From: Terriglobales bacterium
GTDB taxonomy: Bacteria; Acidobacteriota; Terriglobia; Terriglobales; Acidobacteriaceae
Reading direction: 5' to 3'
Assembly: GCA_035561515.1 (NCBI GenBank)
Contig: DATMXP010000023.1
Coordinates: 1-64,000 of the forward strand
DNA: 64,000 nucleotides
The notes below the pieces were generated by a model. It did no database searches and had not been told where the DNA came from. It worked only from the letters and a program-made list of their open reading frames with translations. This document shows positions 17,202 to 25,490 of this stretch, piece after piece. Each line of letters starts with the position of its first letter. Within the stretch, counting starts at the first letter, position 1. The translations under genes and the position numbers were made by a program.

Positions 17202-17843
17202 ATGAAGAAAGCCAGCACGTTTGCCGTTGCACTTTTTTGTATGCTGATCCTGGCCGCCTGCAGTTCCGAGCCGCAGAAACCGGCATCGGAAAACAAGGCT
17301 GCTGAACCCAAAGCCGCATTCCAGCCCACCTACCTGACCGGACGCGAGGCTCTCCAGAAGATGTACATCCAGGCACGTTCCTGGGCAGCAGACGCCAAAC
17401 CTTACAGTCTTATGTCGCAGGCCACCGAGGGTGCCAACGGACAGGACGGCAAGTCCGGACTCTGGTCTGCCGGATTCGCTTCGCCGTCACGTCGTGGCGT
17501 GAAGGTCTACACCTGGTCGGGCGTTCAGATCGATGGTGCTCCTGAACCGGGAGTCGGCGCGAAACCCGAAGACACGTATAACCCGTCGAATACGTCTACT
17601 CAGATTTTTGATCTTGGTTTTCTGAAGGTGGATTCCGACAAGATCGCCGAAGAAGCGAAGAAGAACGGCGGCGACAAAATCCTGAAAAAGACGCCCGATT
17701 CGAACGTCTTCTACAACATCAGCTTCAACCCGCGCGAGAATAAGCTGTACTGGCACGTGCTCTACGGACCGTCGCGGAACGAGGCGAAATTGCGTATCGC
17801 CGTGGACGCATCCACGGGATCGTTCATCAGGGTCGAGAAGTAG
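17202..17843 (+). CDS. putative lipoprotein of unknown function
   Basis: A 213-residue envelope lipoprotein: signal peptide with lipobox LAAC at residues 17-20 (Cys20 lipidated), a Lys/Ala/Glu-rich linker and a beta-rich domain (about 45-213) that repeatedly pairs aromatic residues with a final DASTGSFIRVEK, a PepSY/cystatin-like ending. I cannot name a family. A TACAAT box at 17163-17168 could be its -10. The strong terminator that ends it lies inside the coding region of the convergent TPR gene, and the two stop regions overlap by 17 bases. Confidence 0.75.
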   Translation: MKKASTFAVALFCMLILAACSSEPQKPASENKAAEPKAAFQPTYLTGREALQKMYIQARSWAADAKPYSLMSQATEGANGQDGKSGLWSAGFASPSRRGVKVYTWSGVQIDGAPEPGVGAKPEDTYNPSNTSTQIFDLGFLKVDSDKIAEEAKKNGGDKILKKTPDSNVFYNISFNPRENKLYWHVLYGPSRNEAKLRIAVDASTGSFIRVEK

Positions 17844-18435
17844 GCTTCGCCGCAATCTTTCCTGAGCTCTCGACTGACGCCAAGCGGTCGAGAGCTTTTT
17901 TGCATTCCTGGGCAAAGTCGCCGTTCGGCAGAATCTTCAGATAGCTTTCGTAGAATTGGCGGGCTTCGTCTTTCTTGCCGACTTTATCGAGGGTATTCGC
18001 GAGCCTGTAGGTCGCTTCCGCGTGATTGTCTTGCCAGTACAGCGCCTCGCGAAACCGGCTCTCCGCAGCTTTGTAATTCTTCTGCTTGAAGTAGTAGAGC
18101 CCCACTTCGACGTCTTTGTCAGCTTTGTGCGGATTCCACGGCTTCATCTCCGTGATGCCGGATGCCTCATCGGGACCTTCGAGCGTGGACCCGGGATGCC
18201 GGTTGTCTCCTGGAGGAGGAGAGATATCGACGTTGCGATCTTTGCTGGAACTCTCATTCGGGCCGCGCACGCTGCCCTCTGAACGAGGAGGTTCATTTCC
18301 GGGCTTAAGATCCGGATTAATCTCCCGGCGCTGGGCGTCGTCCCTGTCAACCGGAGGCGTCACGGGGCGGTTTTGTGCAACAGCTACTCCAACCAGCAGT
18401 CCGAACGAAAGCGGCAAAACAAGAAAGTGCTTCAT
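17827..18435 (-). CDS. secreted TPR-repeat protein
   Basis: A 202-residue exported protein: signal peptide 1-20 (ends GVAVA), a disordered Pro/Asp/Glu-rich stretch (about 22-95) and two TPR-type helical hairpins (about 105-175; DVEVGLYYFKQKNYKAAESRF and the repeat after it), followed by a basic tail. TPR modules mediate protein contacts, so an envelope scaffold role is likely. The last 27 codons overlap antisense with the neighbouring lipoprotein gene and its terminator. No ribosome site is obvious; a TAAAAT box stands 12 nt before the ATG. Confidence 0.78.
   Translation of the reverse strand: MKHFLVLPLSFGLLVGVAVAQNRPVTPPVDRDDAQRREINPDLKPGNEPPRSEGSVRGPNESSSKDRNVDISPPPGDNRHPGSTLEGPDEASGITEMKPWNPHKADKDVEVGLYYFKQKNYKAAESRFREALYWQDNHAEATYRLANTLDKVGKKDEARQFYESYLKILPNGDFAQECKKALDRLASVESSGKIAAKPTSRP
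17865..17902 (+). terminator. terminator embedded in the opposing CDS
   Basis: A perfect 10-bp stem, AGCTCTCGAC (17865-17874) with GTCGAGAGCT (17887-17896), a 12-nt loop and a run of six T follow the lipoprotein stop by 21 nt. The element lies wholly within the C-terminal codons of the minus-strand TPR gene. Confidence 0.9.
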
Positions 18436-18498
18436 TGGGATATGTCTATTTTAGACGGCTCGAGCAGCGCATAGTTGCGGCAGGGCTCTGGACAAATG

Positions 18499-18523
18499 AA
18501 AAAAGGGCCGCACAAGGCGGCCC
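18499..18523 (-). terminator. rho-independent terminator of the OmpA-family gene
   Basis: On the minus strand, a GC-rich 7-bp stem (GGGCCGC/GCGGCCC, 18523-18505) is followed by six T residues, 25 nt after the ompA-like stop. Confidence 0.88.
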
Positions 18524-18547
18524 GGCTGAAGGAGTAGAGAAAAGAAC

Positions 18548-19312
18548 TTATCGGCTCTGCGGTGCAGCGGCTGCGCTGGGCGGCGTTTGCTGCTGTTCCT
18601 GAGCCTGCGAGCCAGGCTGTGCGCCCTGGTCCTGGATATTGGTCATCAACTGCACGTCGACGCGGCGGTTCTCGGCGTTTACCTTCGATCCGCGGCCCTC
18701 TTCGGCAGGCTTATCCTCGCCCAATCCGATAATGTAGAACTTGTGCGCGGGGACGTTGTACTTCGCGGCCAGGTAATTCACGACGGCATCGGCACGGCGG
18801 CGGCTCAGCTGGTAGTTGTACTCCGCAGGACCCACCGGATCGGTGTTCCCGTTCACCACGATGATGTAGTTCCGGGTCTGCTGAAGGCCGTTGGCCATCT
18901 CGTCGAGCGCTTCCTTGGCCTGCTTGGTGAGGCTAGCCTTGTCAAAGCCGAAGTGGACAGTCGCTTCGGTTACCGGCCGGTAGTTGTCGAAATTCGCCAC
19001 CTGCGTTGCGATCTGGTCAACGCGCGTGGAGGCCGTGGAGGCGAGCTGCTGAGCTTCGCCGGCACGCTGGTTCGCAGCGGCGGCACGCTGATCAGCCTGA
19101 GCTGCCTTCTGGTTCACGCCTTGGATACCCTGCTGAGCGCGCGCATCGACATCTTTAATGTCGTTGGTCGTCTTCGCGGTCAGTTCGTCGAGTTCATTGA
19201 CTTTGTTGATCGTCGGGGCTGTTTCATTGCGGACATACTTTTTTGTCGCGCAGCCAACTGTGGTGGCCAGGCTCAGCGCCGCAATCATCGGTAGTACGAA
19301 AACTTTCTTCAT
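18548..19312 (-). CDS. OmpA-family peptidoglycan-associated (lipo)protein
   Basis: A 254-residue envelope protein. A signal peptide ends at Cys21 (TTVGC), a slightly atypical lipobox. It is followed by an Ala/Gln-rich helical, probably coiled-coil stalk (about 30-105) and an OmpA C-terminal domain (about 115-235). That domain carries TVHFGFDKASL, NGNTDPVGPAEYN and LSRRRADAVVNYL, with the Asp and Arg that bind diaminopimelate of peptidoglycan. It probably tethers outer membrane to wall like Pal. GGAGC precedes the ATG. The upstream leader holds two hairpins and a GG-N10-GC promoter candidate. Single gene ending at a strong terminator. Confidence 0.88.
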   Translation of the reverse strand: MKKVFVLPMIAALSLATTVGCATKKYVRNETAPTINKVNELDELTAKTTNDIKDVDARAQQGIQGVNQKAAQADQRAAAANQRAGEAQQLASTASTRVDQIATQVANFDNYRPVTEATVHFGFDKASLTKQAKEALDEMANGLQQTRNYIIVVNGNTDPVGPAEYNYQLSRRRADAVVNYLAAKYNVPAHKFYIIGLGEDKPAEEGRGSKVNAENRRVDVQLMTNIQDQGAQPGSQAQEQQQTPPSAAAAPQSR

Positions 19313-19397
19313 GGGGGAGCTCCTTGTGCGACCTAGTCGCTCGTATCAGAACTTTTGTGATGCCATGCGGTTCCGGGCCTTCTGCCCCAGGGGAACA

Positions 19398-19424
19398 CCG
19401 GCATCGCGACCAGCACGATGCCGG
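19398..19424 (-). promoter_or_regulatory. stem-loop in the ompA-like leader
   Basis: CCGGCATCG (19398-19406) and CGATGCCGG (19416-19424) form a perfect 9-bp stem with a 9-nt loop within the presumed 5' leader. A second, weaker pairing (GTTCC with GGAAC, about 19370-19396) lies nearer the gene. The leader may affect stability or translation. Confidence 0.45.
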
Positions 19425-19446
19425 AAAACGCATCGCCAACCAGAAA

Positions 19447-19462
19447 AGCACGCCGCTTGCCA
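19447..19462 (-). promoter_or_regulatory. candidate sigma-54-type promoter of the ompA-like gene
   Basis: On the minus strand TGGCAAG-CGGC-GTGCT has the invariant GG (19461-19460) and GC (19449-19448) ten bases apart; two other consensus positions differ. It lies about 135 nt before the start codon. No enhancer-binding protein gene is in the window. Confidence 0.3.
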
Positions 19463-19677
19463 TTGGCCCAGAATCCACAGGCGATTTAAGTTCATCTAAA
19501 TGAGACGCTTACAGTGGGTAGGCTAAAGACTCACAACCGGTCTTCGCCCTGCAATCGGGTACAACAGGCGACGGCCATAGAAAATTTACATTCAGGGCCT
19601 GAGGCGCTTTGCCAGGTTTCTTGTTTCCGATTACCCGATTACCATTAATTCAGTAGCCGTCTTCAATCCACTACCTC

Positions 19678-21504
19678 ATGGATCTGTTTGCCAAAATCCG
19701 GACACTTCCCACTTCGCCCGGCGTGTACCTCTATAAAAACGCCGAGGGGCAGGTCATTTATGTGGGAAAGGCGAAGAGTCTGCGGGCTCGCGTCCGGAAC
19801 TATTTCTCCGATGACGCCCTGGCCGACGCCAAGACCGGCACGCTTATGCGAGAGGCCGTGGACATCGACTATATCGTCGTTGCAAATAACGGCGAAGCGC
19901 TGGCCCTCGAAAACAACCTTATCAAGCAGCACAAGCCGCGCTACAACATTCTCCTTCGCGACGACAAGACGTACCCATACATCAAGCTCACGCTGGGGGA
20001 GCGCTTCCCTCGTGTGTACGTCACCCGCCGATTGAAGAAGGACGGCAGCGAGTACTTTGGTCCCTACTTTCCGGCCAATCTCGCCTACCGAATCGTGGAC
20101 CTGATCCACCGGCATTTCCTGATCCCATCGTGCAACATCGATCTACGTCGTTTCCATCCACGCGCCTGCTTGCAGTTCTATATCGGGCGCTGCCTGGGCC
20201 CATGTGTCAGCGGCCTCGTCACCCCCGAGCGATACGCCGAAGCTGTTCAGGACGTGCGCATGTTCCTGGAGGGCAAGCAGACAGAACTCGCGCGCTCACT
20301 GCACACCCGGATGATCGCCGCTGCCGAGGCCGAGCAGTTTGAACTCGCAGCCAAGTACCGCGATCTGATCTTCACGGTCGAACAGCTTCAGGAGAAACAA
20401 CGAATCGCCGCAGCAGAAGGCGACGACGCCGACGTCTTCGGATACCACTACGAAAACGGCATGCTCGCGGTGAATCTCTTCCATATGCGTGGAGGCAAGA
20501 TCCTCGATCGACGCGAGTTCTTCTGGGACAAAGTCCCTTTTCTTGAAGCTGGCGAATCGTTCAGCCCCGGCGAGTTTTTCTCTTCGTTGCTGACCCAGCT
20601 TTATGTGGACCAGAAGTACATGCCGAAGCACGTCTACATCCCGGTGGATTTCGAAGATCGAGTCACGCTGGAAGACGTCCTTTCCGAACATTACGGCGCC
20701 CGAATCGAGATCCACGTACCCCAGCGCGGCGATAAGCGTTCGCTGATCGACCTCGCCGGCAACAATGCGAAGCAGTCTTTCGACCAGCGCTTCCGCACCA
20801 TGAAGCCCAATGCGGAAGCCATTCAAGTCGCGCTGCAAGATGCGCTGACACTTCCGGAAAAGCCCCGCCGGATCGAGTGTTTCGATATTTCTCACATCCA
20901 GGGCGCCGAAACTGTCGCCTCGATGGTGGTGTGGGAAGACGGCACGATGAAGAAATCCGACTACCGAAAATTCATCATCAAGTCTGTCACCGGCGTCGAC
21001 GACTTCGCTTCCATGCGTGAAGTGGTAACGCGCCGATATAAACGATTACTGGACAACAAAGAGAAATTCCCCAGCCTCGTCCTGATCGACGGCGGCATCG
21101 GCCAGTTGCACGCCGCCGCTGAAGCACTTGAGGCGCTCCAGATCACCAACCAACCACTTGCTTCTATCGCGAAGCGCGAAGAAATCATCTACGTCCACGG
21201 ACAAGAGGACGAGCCAGTCGTCCTCGACCATCACTCACCGATTCTGCACGTCGTGCAGACGATCCGCGATGAGGCGCACCGATTTGCCGTCACATTTCAT
21301 CGCAAGCGACGCCAAATGCGCGACCGCGCCAATGAGTTGCTTGAGGTGCCAGGTATTGGTGAGACTGCGATGAAGCGCTTGCTCGAACATTTCGGCAGTG
21401 TGAAAGCAGTTCGCGAAGCGGATGCCGCGGCACTTAGCGCAGTTGTAAACCGGACGCAGGTAGAAGCAATCTTGAACTACTTCAAAACCACAACGGTTTC
21501 TTAA
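19678..21504 (+). CDS. uvrC: excinuclease ABC subunit C
   Basis: A 608-residue nucleotide-excision-repair nuclease that makes both incisions around a lesion held by UvrB. It has an N-terminal GIY-YIG domain (GVYLYKN and VIYVGKAKSLRARVRNYF, residues about 15-45), a UVR helical motif for UvrB contact (about 200-235), an RNase H-like C-terminal nuclease domain (ECFDISHIQGAETVASMVV; LIDGGIGQL) and a tandem helix-hairpin-helix at the end (LEVPGIGETAMKRLLEHFG). Length is typical. A single gene; no terminator hairpin directly after it. Confidence 0.97.
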   Translation: MDLFAKIRTLPTSPGVYLYKNAEGQVIYVGKAKSLRARVRNYFSDDALADAKTGTLMREAVDIDYIVVANNGEALALENNLIKQHKPRYNILLRDDKTYPYIKLTLGERFPRVYVTRRLKKDGSEYFGPYFPANLAYRIVDLIHRHFLIPSCNIDLRRFHPRACLQFYIGRCLGPCVSGLVTPERYAEAVQDVRMFLEGKQTELARSLHTRMIAAAEAEQFELAAKYRDLIFTVEQLQEKQRIAAAEGDDADVFGYHYENGMLAVNLFHMRGGKILDRREFFWDKVPFLEAGESFSPGEFFSSLLTQLYVDQKYMPKHVYIPVDFEDRVTLEDVLSEHYGARIEIHVPQRGDKRSLIDLAGNNAKQSFDQRFRTMKPNAEAIQVALQDALTLPEKPRRIECFDISHIQGAETVASMVVWEDGTMKKSDYRKFIIKSVTGVDDFASMREVVTRRYKRLLDNKEKFPSLVLIDGGIGQLHAAAEALEALQITNQPLASIAKREEIIYVHGQEDEPVVLDHHSPILHVVQTIRDEAHRFAVTFHRKRRQMRDRANELLEVPGIGETAMKRLLEHFGSVKAVREADAAALSAVVNRTQVEAILNYFKTTTVS

Positions 21505-21637
21505 GCGCAACAACTGGTCCCAACCCTTGCTGCTGAACTGACAAACGCGAAAGAATTTTCTCCCTCCCTCTCTGAAAATTCTTCACTCGGTGTTCCGATA
21601 GATTCCGGGAAAGTTCTGTTTTTTCAACGCTGTTCGT

Positions 21638-21654
21638 TTGGCACTCTTGTTGCA
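21638..21654 (+). promoter_or_regulatory. rpoN site: sigma-54 (RpoN)-type promoter
   Basis: TTGGCAC-TCTTG-TTGCA matches the -24/-12 consensus (TTGGCACG-N4-TTGCW), with GG at 21640-21641 and GC at 21652-21653 separated by exactly ten bases. Transcription would start near 21664, giving a leader of about 70 nt before the receiver-like gene. Confidence 0.7.
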
Positions 21655-21685
21655 TTAACTACCAGCAGACGAAGTGGCGCATGGG

Positions 21686-21722
21686 ATGGGGTTCTCAGTA
21701 TTGAGTGCCCCATTCCCTTTTT
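21686..21722 (+). terminator. hairpin plus T-run in the leader (attenuator or small-RNA terminator)
   Basis: ATGGGG (21686-21691) pairs with CCCCAT (21708-21713), enclosing an inner CTCA/TGAG stem, and is followed by TCCCTTTTT. It stands between the sigma-54 promoter and the ribosome site of the next gene, so it could terminate a short RNA or attenuate expression. Confidence 0.6.
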
Positions 21723-21733
21723 AGGAGTGAGAT

Positions 21734-22111
21734 TTGCAGTCCCCAGGCAACCATCGGCGAATCCGCATCCTTAACATCAGTCCCGACGAGTCATCGTTGA
21801 TGTCTCGACAGGCTCTATTGCAGTCGTGCAATTGCGACGTCATCTCCGAGCGGCGTCCGCATGAAGGCATCGCCCAACTTAAGTCGGGACCTTTCGATCT
21901 CGCAATCGTCTGTTACTCCATCCCTACCGAGCAGCGAAAGAAACTGATTAACGACATCCGCGCCACACGCCCAGTTCCTGTTTTATCGATCTACAGCGGA
22001 CCGGAAACGCGAGACGGAATCGCCGATTGCGAACTGGATGTTTACGAAGGACCTCGCGCATTGATCGACGCCGTTCAATCCTGTATCGACAACAACTCCA
22101 CGGCTGCGTAA
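21734..22111 (+). CDS. receiver-like single-domain protein under a sigma-54 promoter
   Basis: A 125-residue cytosolic protein resembling a response-regulator receiver: RIRILNISPDES (first strand with acidic residues), FDLAIVCYSI (third strand, where the phospho-Asp is replaced) and VPVLSIYSGPET (fourth strand with Ser in the switch position). The conserved terminal Lys is absent, so it is probably a pseudo-receiver. The start is TTG, well supported by AGGAG 7 nt before it. No output domain. Transcription from the RpoN-type promoter implies control by an unlinked enhancer-binding protein. Confidence 0.68.
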   Translation: MQSPGNHRRIRILNISPDESSLMSRQALLQSCNCDVISERRPHEGIAQLKSGPFDLAIVCYSIPTEQRKKLINDIRATRPVPVLSIYSGPETRDGIADCELDVYEGPRALIDAVQSCIDNNSTAA

Positions 22112-22255
22112 CGCTAACTGTAAGTCATTGCGTTTAGGGCTATCCTCATCTTTCGACAGTTCCAACCTTGGCCTGGTCGATTAAAAATATCCGGCTTTGG
22201 CAACGATCGTGACAAATCCTGCATCTCACAATTTCTTCCTGAGATGGAGTTTGTG

Positions 22256-22469
22256 CGTGAAAAACAGCAAGTCCCTCCAAGAACTCGCGCGGGTTCATCT
22301 GGCCCTGGTTGGCATGCTCGACTGCATTGTGATTTCTCCAGTAACGCGCAGTCATATCGAACGACTCTGCGAGGAAATTGAGCAAGAGATGATCCATCTC
22401 CACAATACTGAACCGCAGACGGAAAGCGAACTGGAGGGCACCGCTGACCTGGCGACTGACACAAAGTAG
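22256..22469 (+). CDS. possible small helical protein
   Basis: An open frame of about 70 codons from a GTG. It predicts two amphipathic helices (SLQELARVHLALVGMLDCIV and RSHIERLCEEIEQEMIHLH) and an acidic tail. The frame can also be opened at a TTG at 22197. A GGAG element lies 8 nt before the GTG. It follows the receiver-like gene by 145 nt, and a plus-strand hairpin with a T-run lies 200 nt downstream, which fits a transcribed unit. An overlapping minus-strand frame looks less protein-like. Not recognised. Confidence 0.35.
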
Positions 22470-22672
22470 CGACAAAAACTGTCATTCTCACAGGTAGCGT
22501 TATTGGATTCTTCCCTGCTCCTACCCGAACCACCAATGCTAACTGTCGTATATTCAGCTACTTACCTTTGATTCCCACCTTAGCAGGATTTCCGTCGTAG
22601 TTTGGCGAGACAGATGCATTTATCACGGGCGTACAACAAGTTGGCGAAGTACCTGGGGGAGGGTACAAGCCG

Positions 22673-22710
22673 GGGCGCAGAGAACACCAGTTCACTGCGC
22701 CCTTAGTTTT
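22673..22710 (+). terminator. hairpin with T-run overlapping the stop of the TPR/GT-C gene
   Basis: GGGCGCAG (22673-22680) and CTGCGCCC (22695-22702) form a perfect 8-bp stem with a 14-nt loop, followed by TTAGTTTTT on the plus strand. The loop contains the stop codon of the minus-strand gene. It best fits a terminator for plus-strand transcripts coming from 21.7-22.5 kb. Confidence 0.5.
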
Positions 22711-24440
22711 TGCAGCGCTTCCAGGTGCTGGCGCACTGGCGTATCCGTTTCCGGGTGCTGCCGCAGTTCTTCCTCGTATTCCGTCTTCGCCTCGTCCAGT
22801 CTTCCCTGCCGCTCCAGCGCAACGCCAAGCCAGAAGTGATAGCGAACCCGATTTGCGCCCGTGCGGATAGCGTTCCGGAACGATTCTTCCGCCTCAACAA
22901 ACTTCCCGATTTTGAATCGACTCAATCCTTGATAGAAGTACTCATTCGGGTCGGTATTCAAGATTGAGATTGCCCGATCCATCTGACGATCAGCCCTGTC
23001 GAACTGGCCCGTATAGAACAGAAGTAATCCGTACGCCATATTGATCTTCCAGTTCCTCGGTTCCAGTTGGATGGCCTTTTCGTACTCCTCCTCGGCGCCT
23101 TTGCCGTCTCCCCTGCGGTAAAGCTCATTTCCGAGTTGCGATTTCGCGATCGCGCTGTGCGGCGCGATCTTTGATCCCCTTGCGAAAAGTACCAAACCGT
23201 TGGTCCAGTAGGTCGTTTCGACACCAGTCGTGTATGCCATGGCCGCCACCAGAACCAGCACCACCGCGGCCGGCGCAGCAGGAAGCCTGAACAGTTCTCT
23301 TTCTGACGGAAGCTGAGAAATCGCGTGCACCAGCAGCACGCAGAATCCGAATGACGGCAGATAAAGATAGCGATCGTGAACCCATTCGCCGATTGGAAAT
23401 ACCGGCAGCCCCATAATCGCTGGCGTAAGAAAGATGAAGATCCAGAGCAAGGAGAGCGCCACAACTCGCGACCGCTTGGCGATCCTCCAGCCAATCAGTA
23501 GAGCTAATATCCACGCTAGTGTAGGTAGCCAAAAACGCCATTGCAGAACATTCGTGACAGGGGGCGTGTCATAAAAGACGCTTAAGTTCACCGGCCATGC
23601 CAGTCGCCGCATATATCCCCACATGATCGTGGGGATCGTCAGCAGGTTCTCGATGATCGGCGCTTCCAGGGAGTGGGCAAATCCCTTCAATACAAGCCTG
23701 CGCACTATCAGATAAGCAAGTGCCGTCAACCAAAGCGGCCAACTCCGCAACGTCGACTGGATCAGGCCCTTCCACGAGCGCTCTTCGCGTCCGAAGAGAA
23801 CGTCGTACACCACTACGACGACTGGCAGAAAAACTGCCGACTCTTTCGACAGACACGCTGCCGCGTAGAACACAATCGCGAGCGCTTTCCAGAATATCTT
23901 TCCGATCTCTGCCCGCTCGCCTTTCACCCATGCCCAGAATGCAGCGAACGCAAACACTGCCATGAGTGGATCCGTCACACCTGACACCCACGCCACGCTC
24001 TCGACGTGAATCGGGTGCAACCCAAACAGCAGCGCGACGAATCCCGCGCCAACTCCGTTGTGTAACCACTGACGGGCCACAAAGAAGGCCATCGCCGTAG
24101 CGAGCAGATGCAGCAGCACCGTCGTGGCATGCCAGTATGCCGGATTCAACCCAAACAGCATCCGGTTCACTAGAAGCCAGGTCATGAACAGCGGACGGTA
24201 GTAGTTCCCGGGCCAGTCCGGCAGCAAGAACTTCCAGTTATGCGAGACGAATAACGTCGGGAGCGTCTTCCAGGTGGTCAGAGTTGGGTTCGAAACGATC
24301 TGCGGATTATCGTCGTAGACGAACTGAAACCGCACGGTGGCGGCGTACACCAGCGCGGTCAGGATCAACGCGAGCGCGAGAAGCCGATAGCCGCGTGCAT
24401 CTGAACGCCGCTCTGAAACTGAAACTGGTACCAAGGACAC
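22692..24440 (-). CDS. multispanning GT-C-like membrane protein with C-terminal TPR repeats
   Basis: A 582-residue inner-membrane protein. About ten to eleven hydrophobic helices (residues 20-425) resemble GT-C glycosyltransferases of the TMTC/PMT type, with an acidic VYDDNP motif in the first external loop (about 40-45), where such enzymes keep catalytic Asp residues, and LHPIHVESVAWVSGVTDPL later on. The last 150 residues form four TPR units (SQLGNELYRRGDGKGAEEEYEKA and following). Probably transfers sugars from a polyprenyl donor to exported proteins or glycans, or organises such a complex. The GTG start is uncertain by a few codons. Confidence 0.82.
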   Translation of the reverse strand: MSLVPVSVSERRSDARGYRLLALALILTALVYAATVRFQFVYDDNPQIVSNPTLTTWKTLPTLFVSHNWKFLLPDWPGNYYRPLFMTWLLVNRMLFGLNPAYWHATTVLLHLLATAMAFFVARQWLHNGVGAGFVALLFGLHPIHVESVAWVSGVTDPLMAVFAFAAFWAWVKGERAEIGKIFWKALAIVFYAAACLSKESAVFLPVVVVVYDVLFGREERSWKGLIQSTLRSWPLWLTALAYLIVRRLVLKGFAHSLEAPIIENLLTIPTIMWGYMRRLAWPVNLSVFYDTPPVTNVLQWRFWLPTLAWILALLIGWRIAKRSRVVALSLLWIFIFLTPAIMGLPVFPIGEWVHDRYLYLPSFGFCVLLVHAISQLPSERELFRLPAAPAAVVLVLVAAMAYTTGVETTYWTNGLVLFARGSKIAPHSAIAKSQLGNELYRRGDGKGAEEEYEKAIQLEPRNWKINMAYGLLLFYTGQFDRADRQMDRAISILNTDPNEYFYQGLSRFKIGKFVEAEESFRNAIRTGANRVRYHFWLGVALERQGRLDEAKTEYEEELRQHPETDTPVRQHLEALQKLRAQ

Positions 24441-24525
24441 CTCTCTGGCCGTTGCTTTCAGCTCATCCTATTCCGATTCTGGTTCCACATGGAATTACAC
24501 GCGAGGTTCGCTGTCCGAGTGCGGA

Positions 24526-24531
24526 TATAAT
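24526..24531 (+). promoter_or_regulatory. -10 box before the ABC/pil gene run
   Basis: A consensus TATAAT lies 23 nt before the ABC ATPase ATG, with no clear -35 at the usual spacing. It is the best candidate for the promoter of the collinear genes that follow. Confidence 0.45.
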
Positions 24532-24554
24532 CGTCTCCGATTTCACCGTACACC

Positions 24555-25490
24555 ATGGCTGCTATCGAGACCTTTGCACTAGAAAAGATCTATCAGGTCG
24601 GTTTTTGGCGCAAAGCTAAGAAGCGCGCCCTCAAACCACTCACCTTCGCGGTTCCGGAAGGGGAGGTTTTCGGATATCTCGGCCCTAATGGCGCAGGAAA
24701 GACGACCACTTTGCGCCTCCTCATGGGCCTCGTCGATCCCAGTGGCGGCTCGTTCAAGATTCTTGGCGGATCCATCTCTAGTTCGCTCATCCGGTCGCAG
24801 ATAGGATTCCTTCCCGAACAGCCTTACTTCTACGATTACCTGACTGCACGCGAACTGCTGAACTACTTCGCGACACTCTCGGATGTCCCGGCAAAGGACC
24901 GAACGCGGCGCATCGAGGCCACGCTCACGCGCGTGGGATTGGCCCCCGACTCCTGGAGCACCCAACTACGCAAATACTCGAAAGGCATGTTGCAGAGAGT
25001 AGGGCTGGCTCAGGCAATCCTGCACGAGCCCAAATTGGTCATCCTGGACGAGCCCATGTCTGGGCTTGATCCCATGGGACGCCGCGAAGTACGCGACCTC
25101 ATCGAGGAACTCAACCATGAAGGGAAAACAATCCTCTTCTCCACGCACATCCTCTCCGACGCGGAAGCGCTCTGTGATCGCGTTGCGGTGATAGCGAACG
25201 GCGAATTGCGGGGAGTGGGCGTGGTCGCCGATCTTACGGCTAGCGTAAAAGGCAACGTTGAGGTTGTCTGGCAAGATGCCAACACAGTTCCAGCGATTAC
25301 CGCTTTGGGTCTGCAGTGTCACACGGTTGGAGAAACCGTTCGGGCGACCGTTCCCGAAGCACAGGTTGATACGGTCATCGACACCTTGCGCGCTCACAAT
25401 GCACGGCTGGTGTCGCTCACTCCGGTCCGCACAACATTAGAGGATTACTTCGTGGCGCGACTTGCGGTTCCGGCGGAGGAATCCCAATGA
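24555..25490 (+). CDS. ABC transporter ATP-binding protein
   Basis: A 311-residue ABC ATPase of the ABC-2 exporter type. It has Walker A GPNGAGKT (43-50), the signature degenerated to YSKGM (140-144), as is common in this class, Walker B VILDEP (161-166) and a switch His in FSTHILSDAE. The C-terminal 90 residues form the DUF4162-like tail. It forms a complex with the permease whose ATG overlaps its stop by 4 bases. It heads a run of genes leading without a break into the type IV pilus genes. Substrate unknown. Confidence 0.93.
   Translation: MAAIETFALEKIYQVGFWRKAKKRALKPLTFAVPEGEVFGYLGPNGAGKTTTLRLLMGLVDPSGGSFKILGGSISSSLIRSQIGFLPEQPYFYDYLTARELLNYFATLSDVPAKDRTRRIEATLTRVGLAPDSWSTQLRKYSKGMLQRVGLAQAILHEPKLVILDEPMSGLDPMGRREVRDLIEELNHEGKTILFSTHILSDAEALCDRVAVIANGELRGVGVVADLTASVKGNVEVVWQDANTVPAITALGLQCHTVGETVRATVPEAQVDTVIDTLRAHNARLVSLTPVRTTLEDYFVARLAVPAEESQ

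Larger units (their letters stand above)
19313..19677. other. 365-nt divergent promoter region between the ompA-like gene and uvrC
   Basis: Contains the leader hairpins and promoter candidate described for the minus-strand gene. On the uvrC side I see no clear -10/-35 pair and no Shine-Dalgarno sequence before the uvrC ATG. No RNA gene is recognisable. Confidence 0.4.

Noticed and set aside
24285..24300. A GGTTCGAA-like string suggesting a tRNA T-arm
   Set aside because: It is inside the TPR/GT-C coding region with no acceptor stem or anticodon arm around it. No tRNA seen anywhere in the window.
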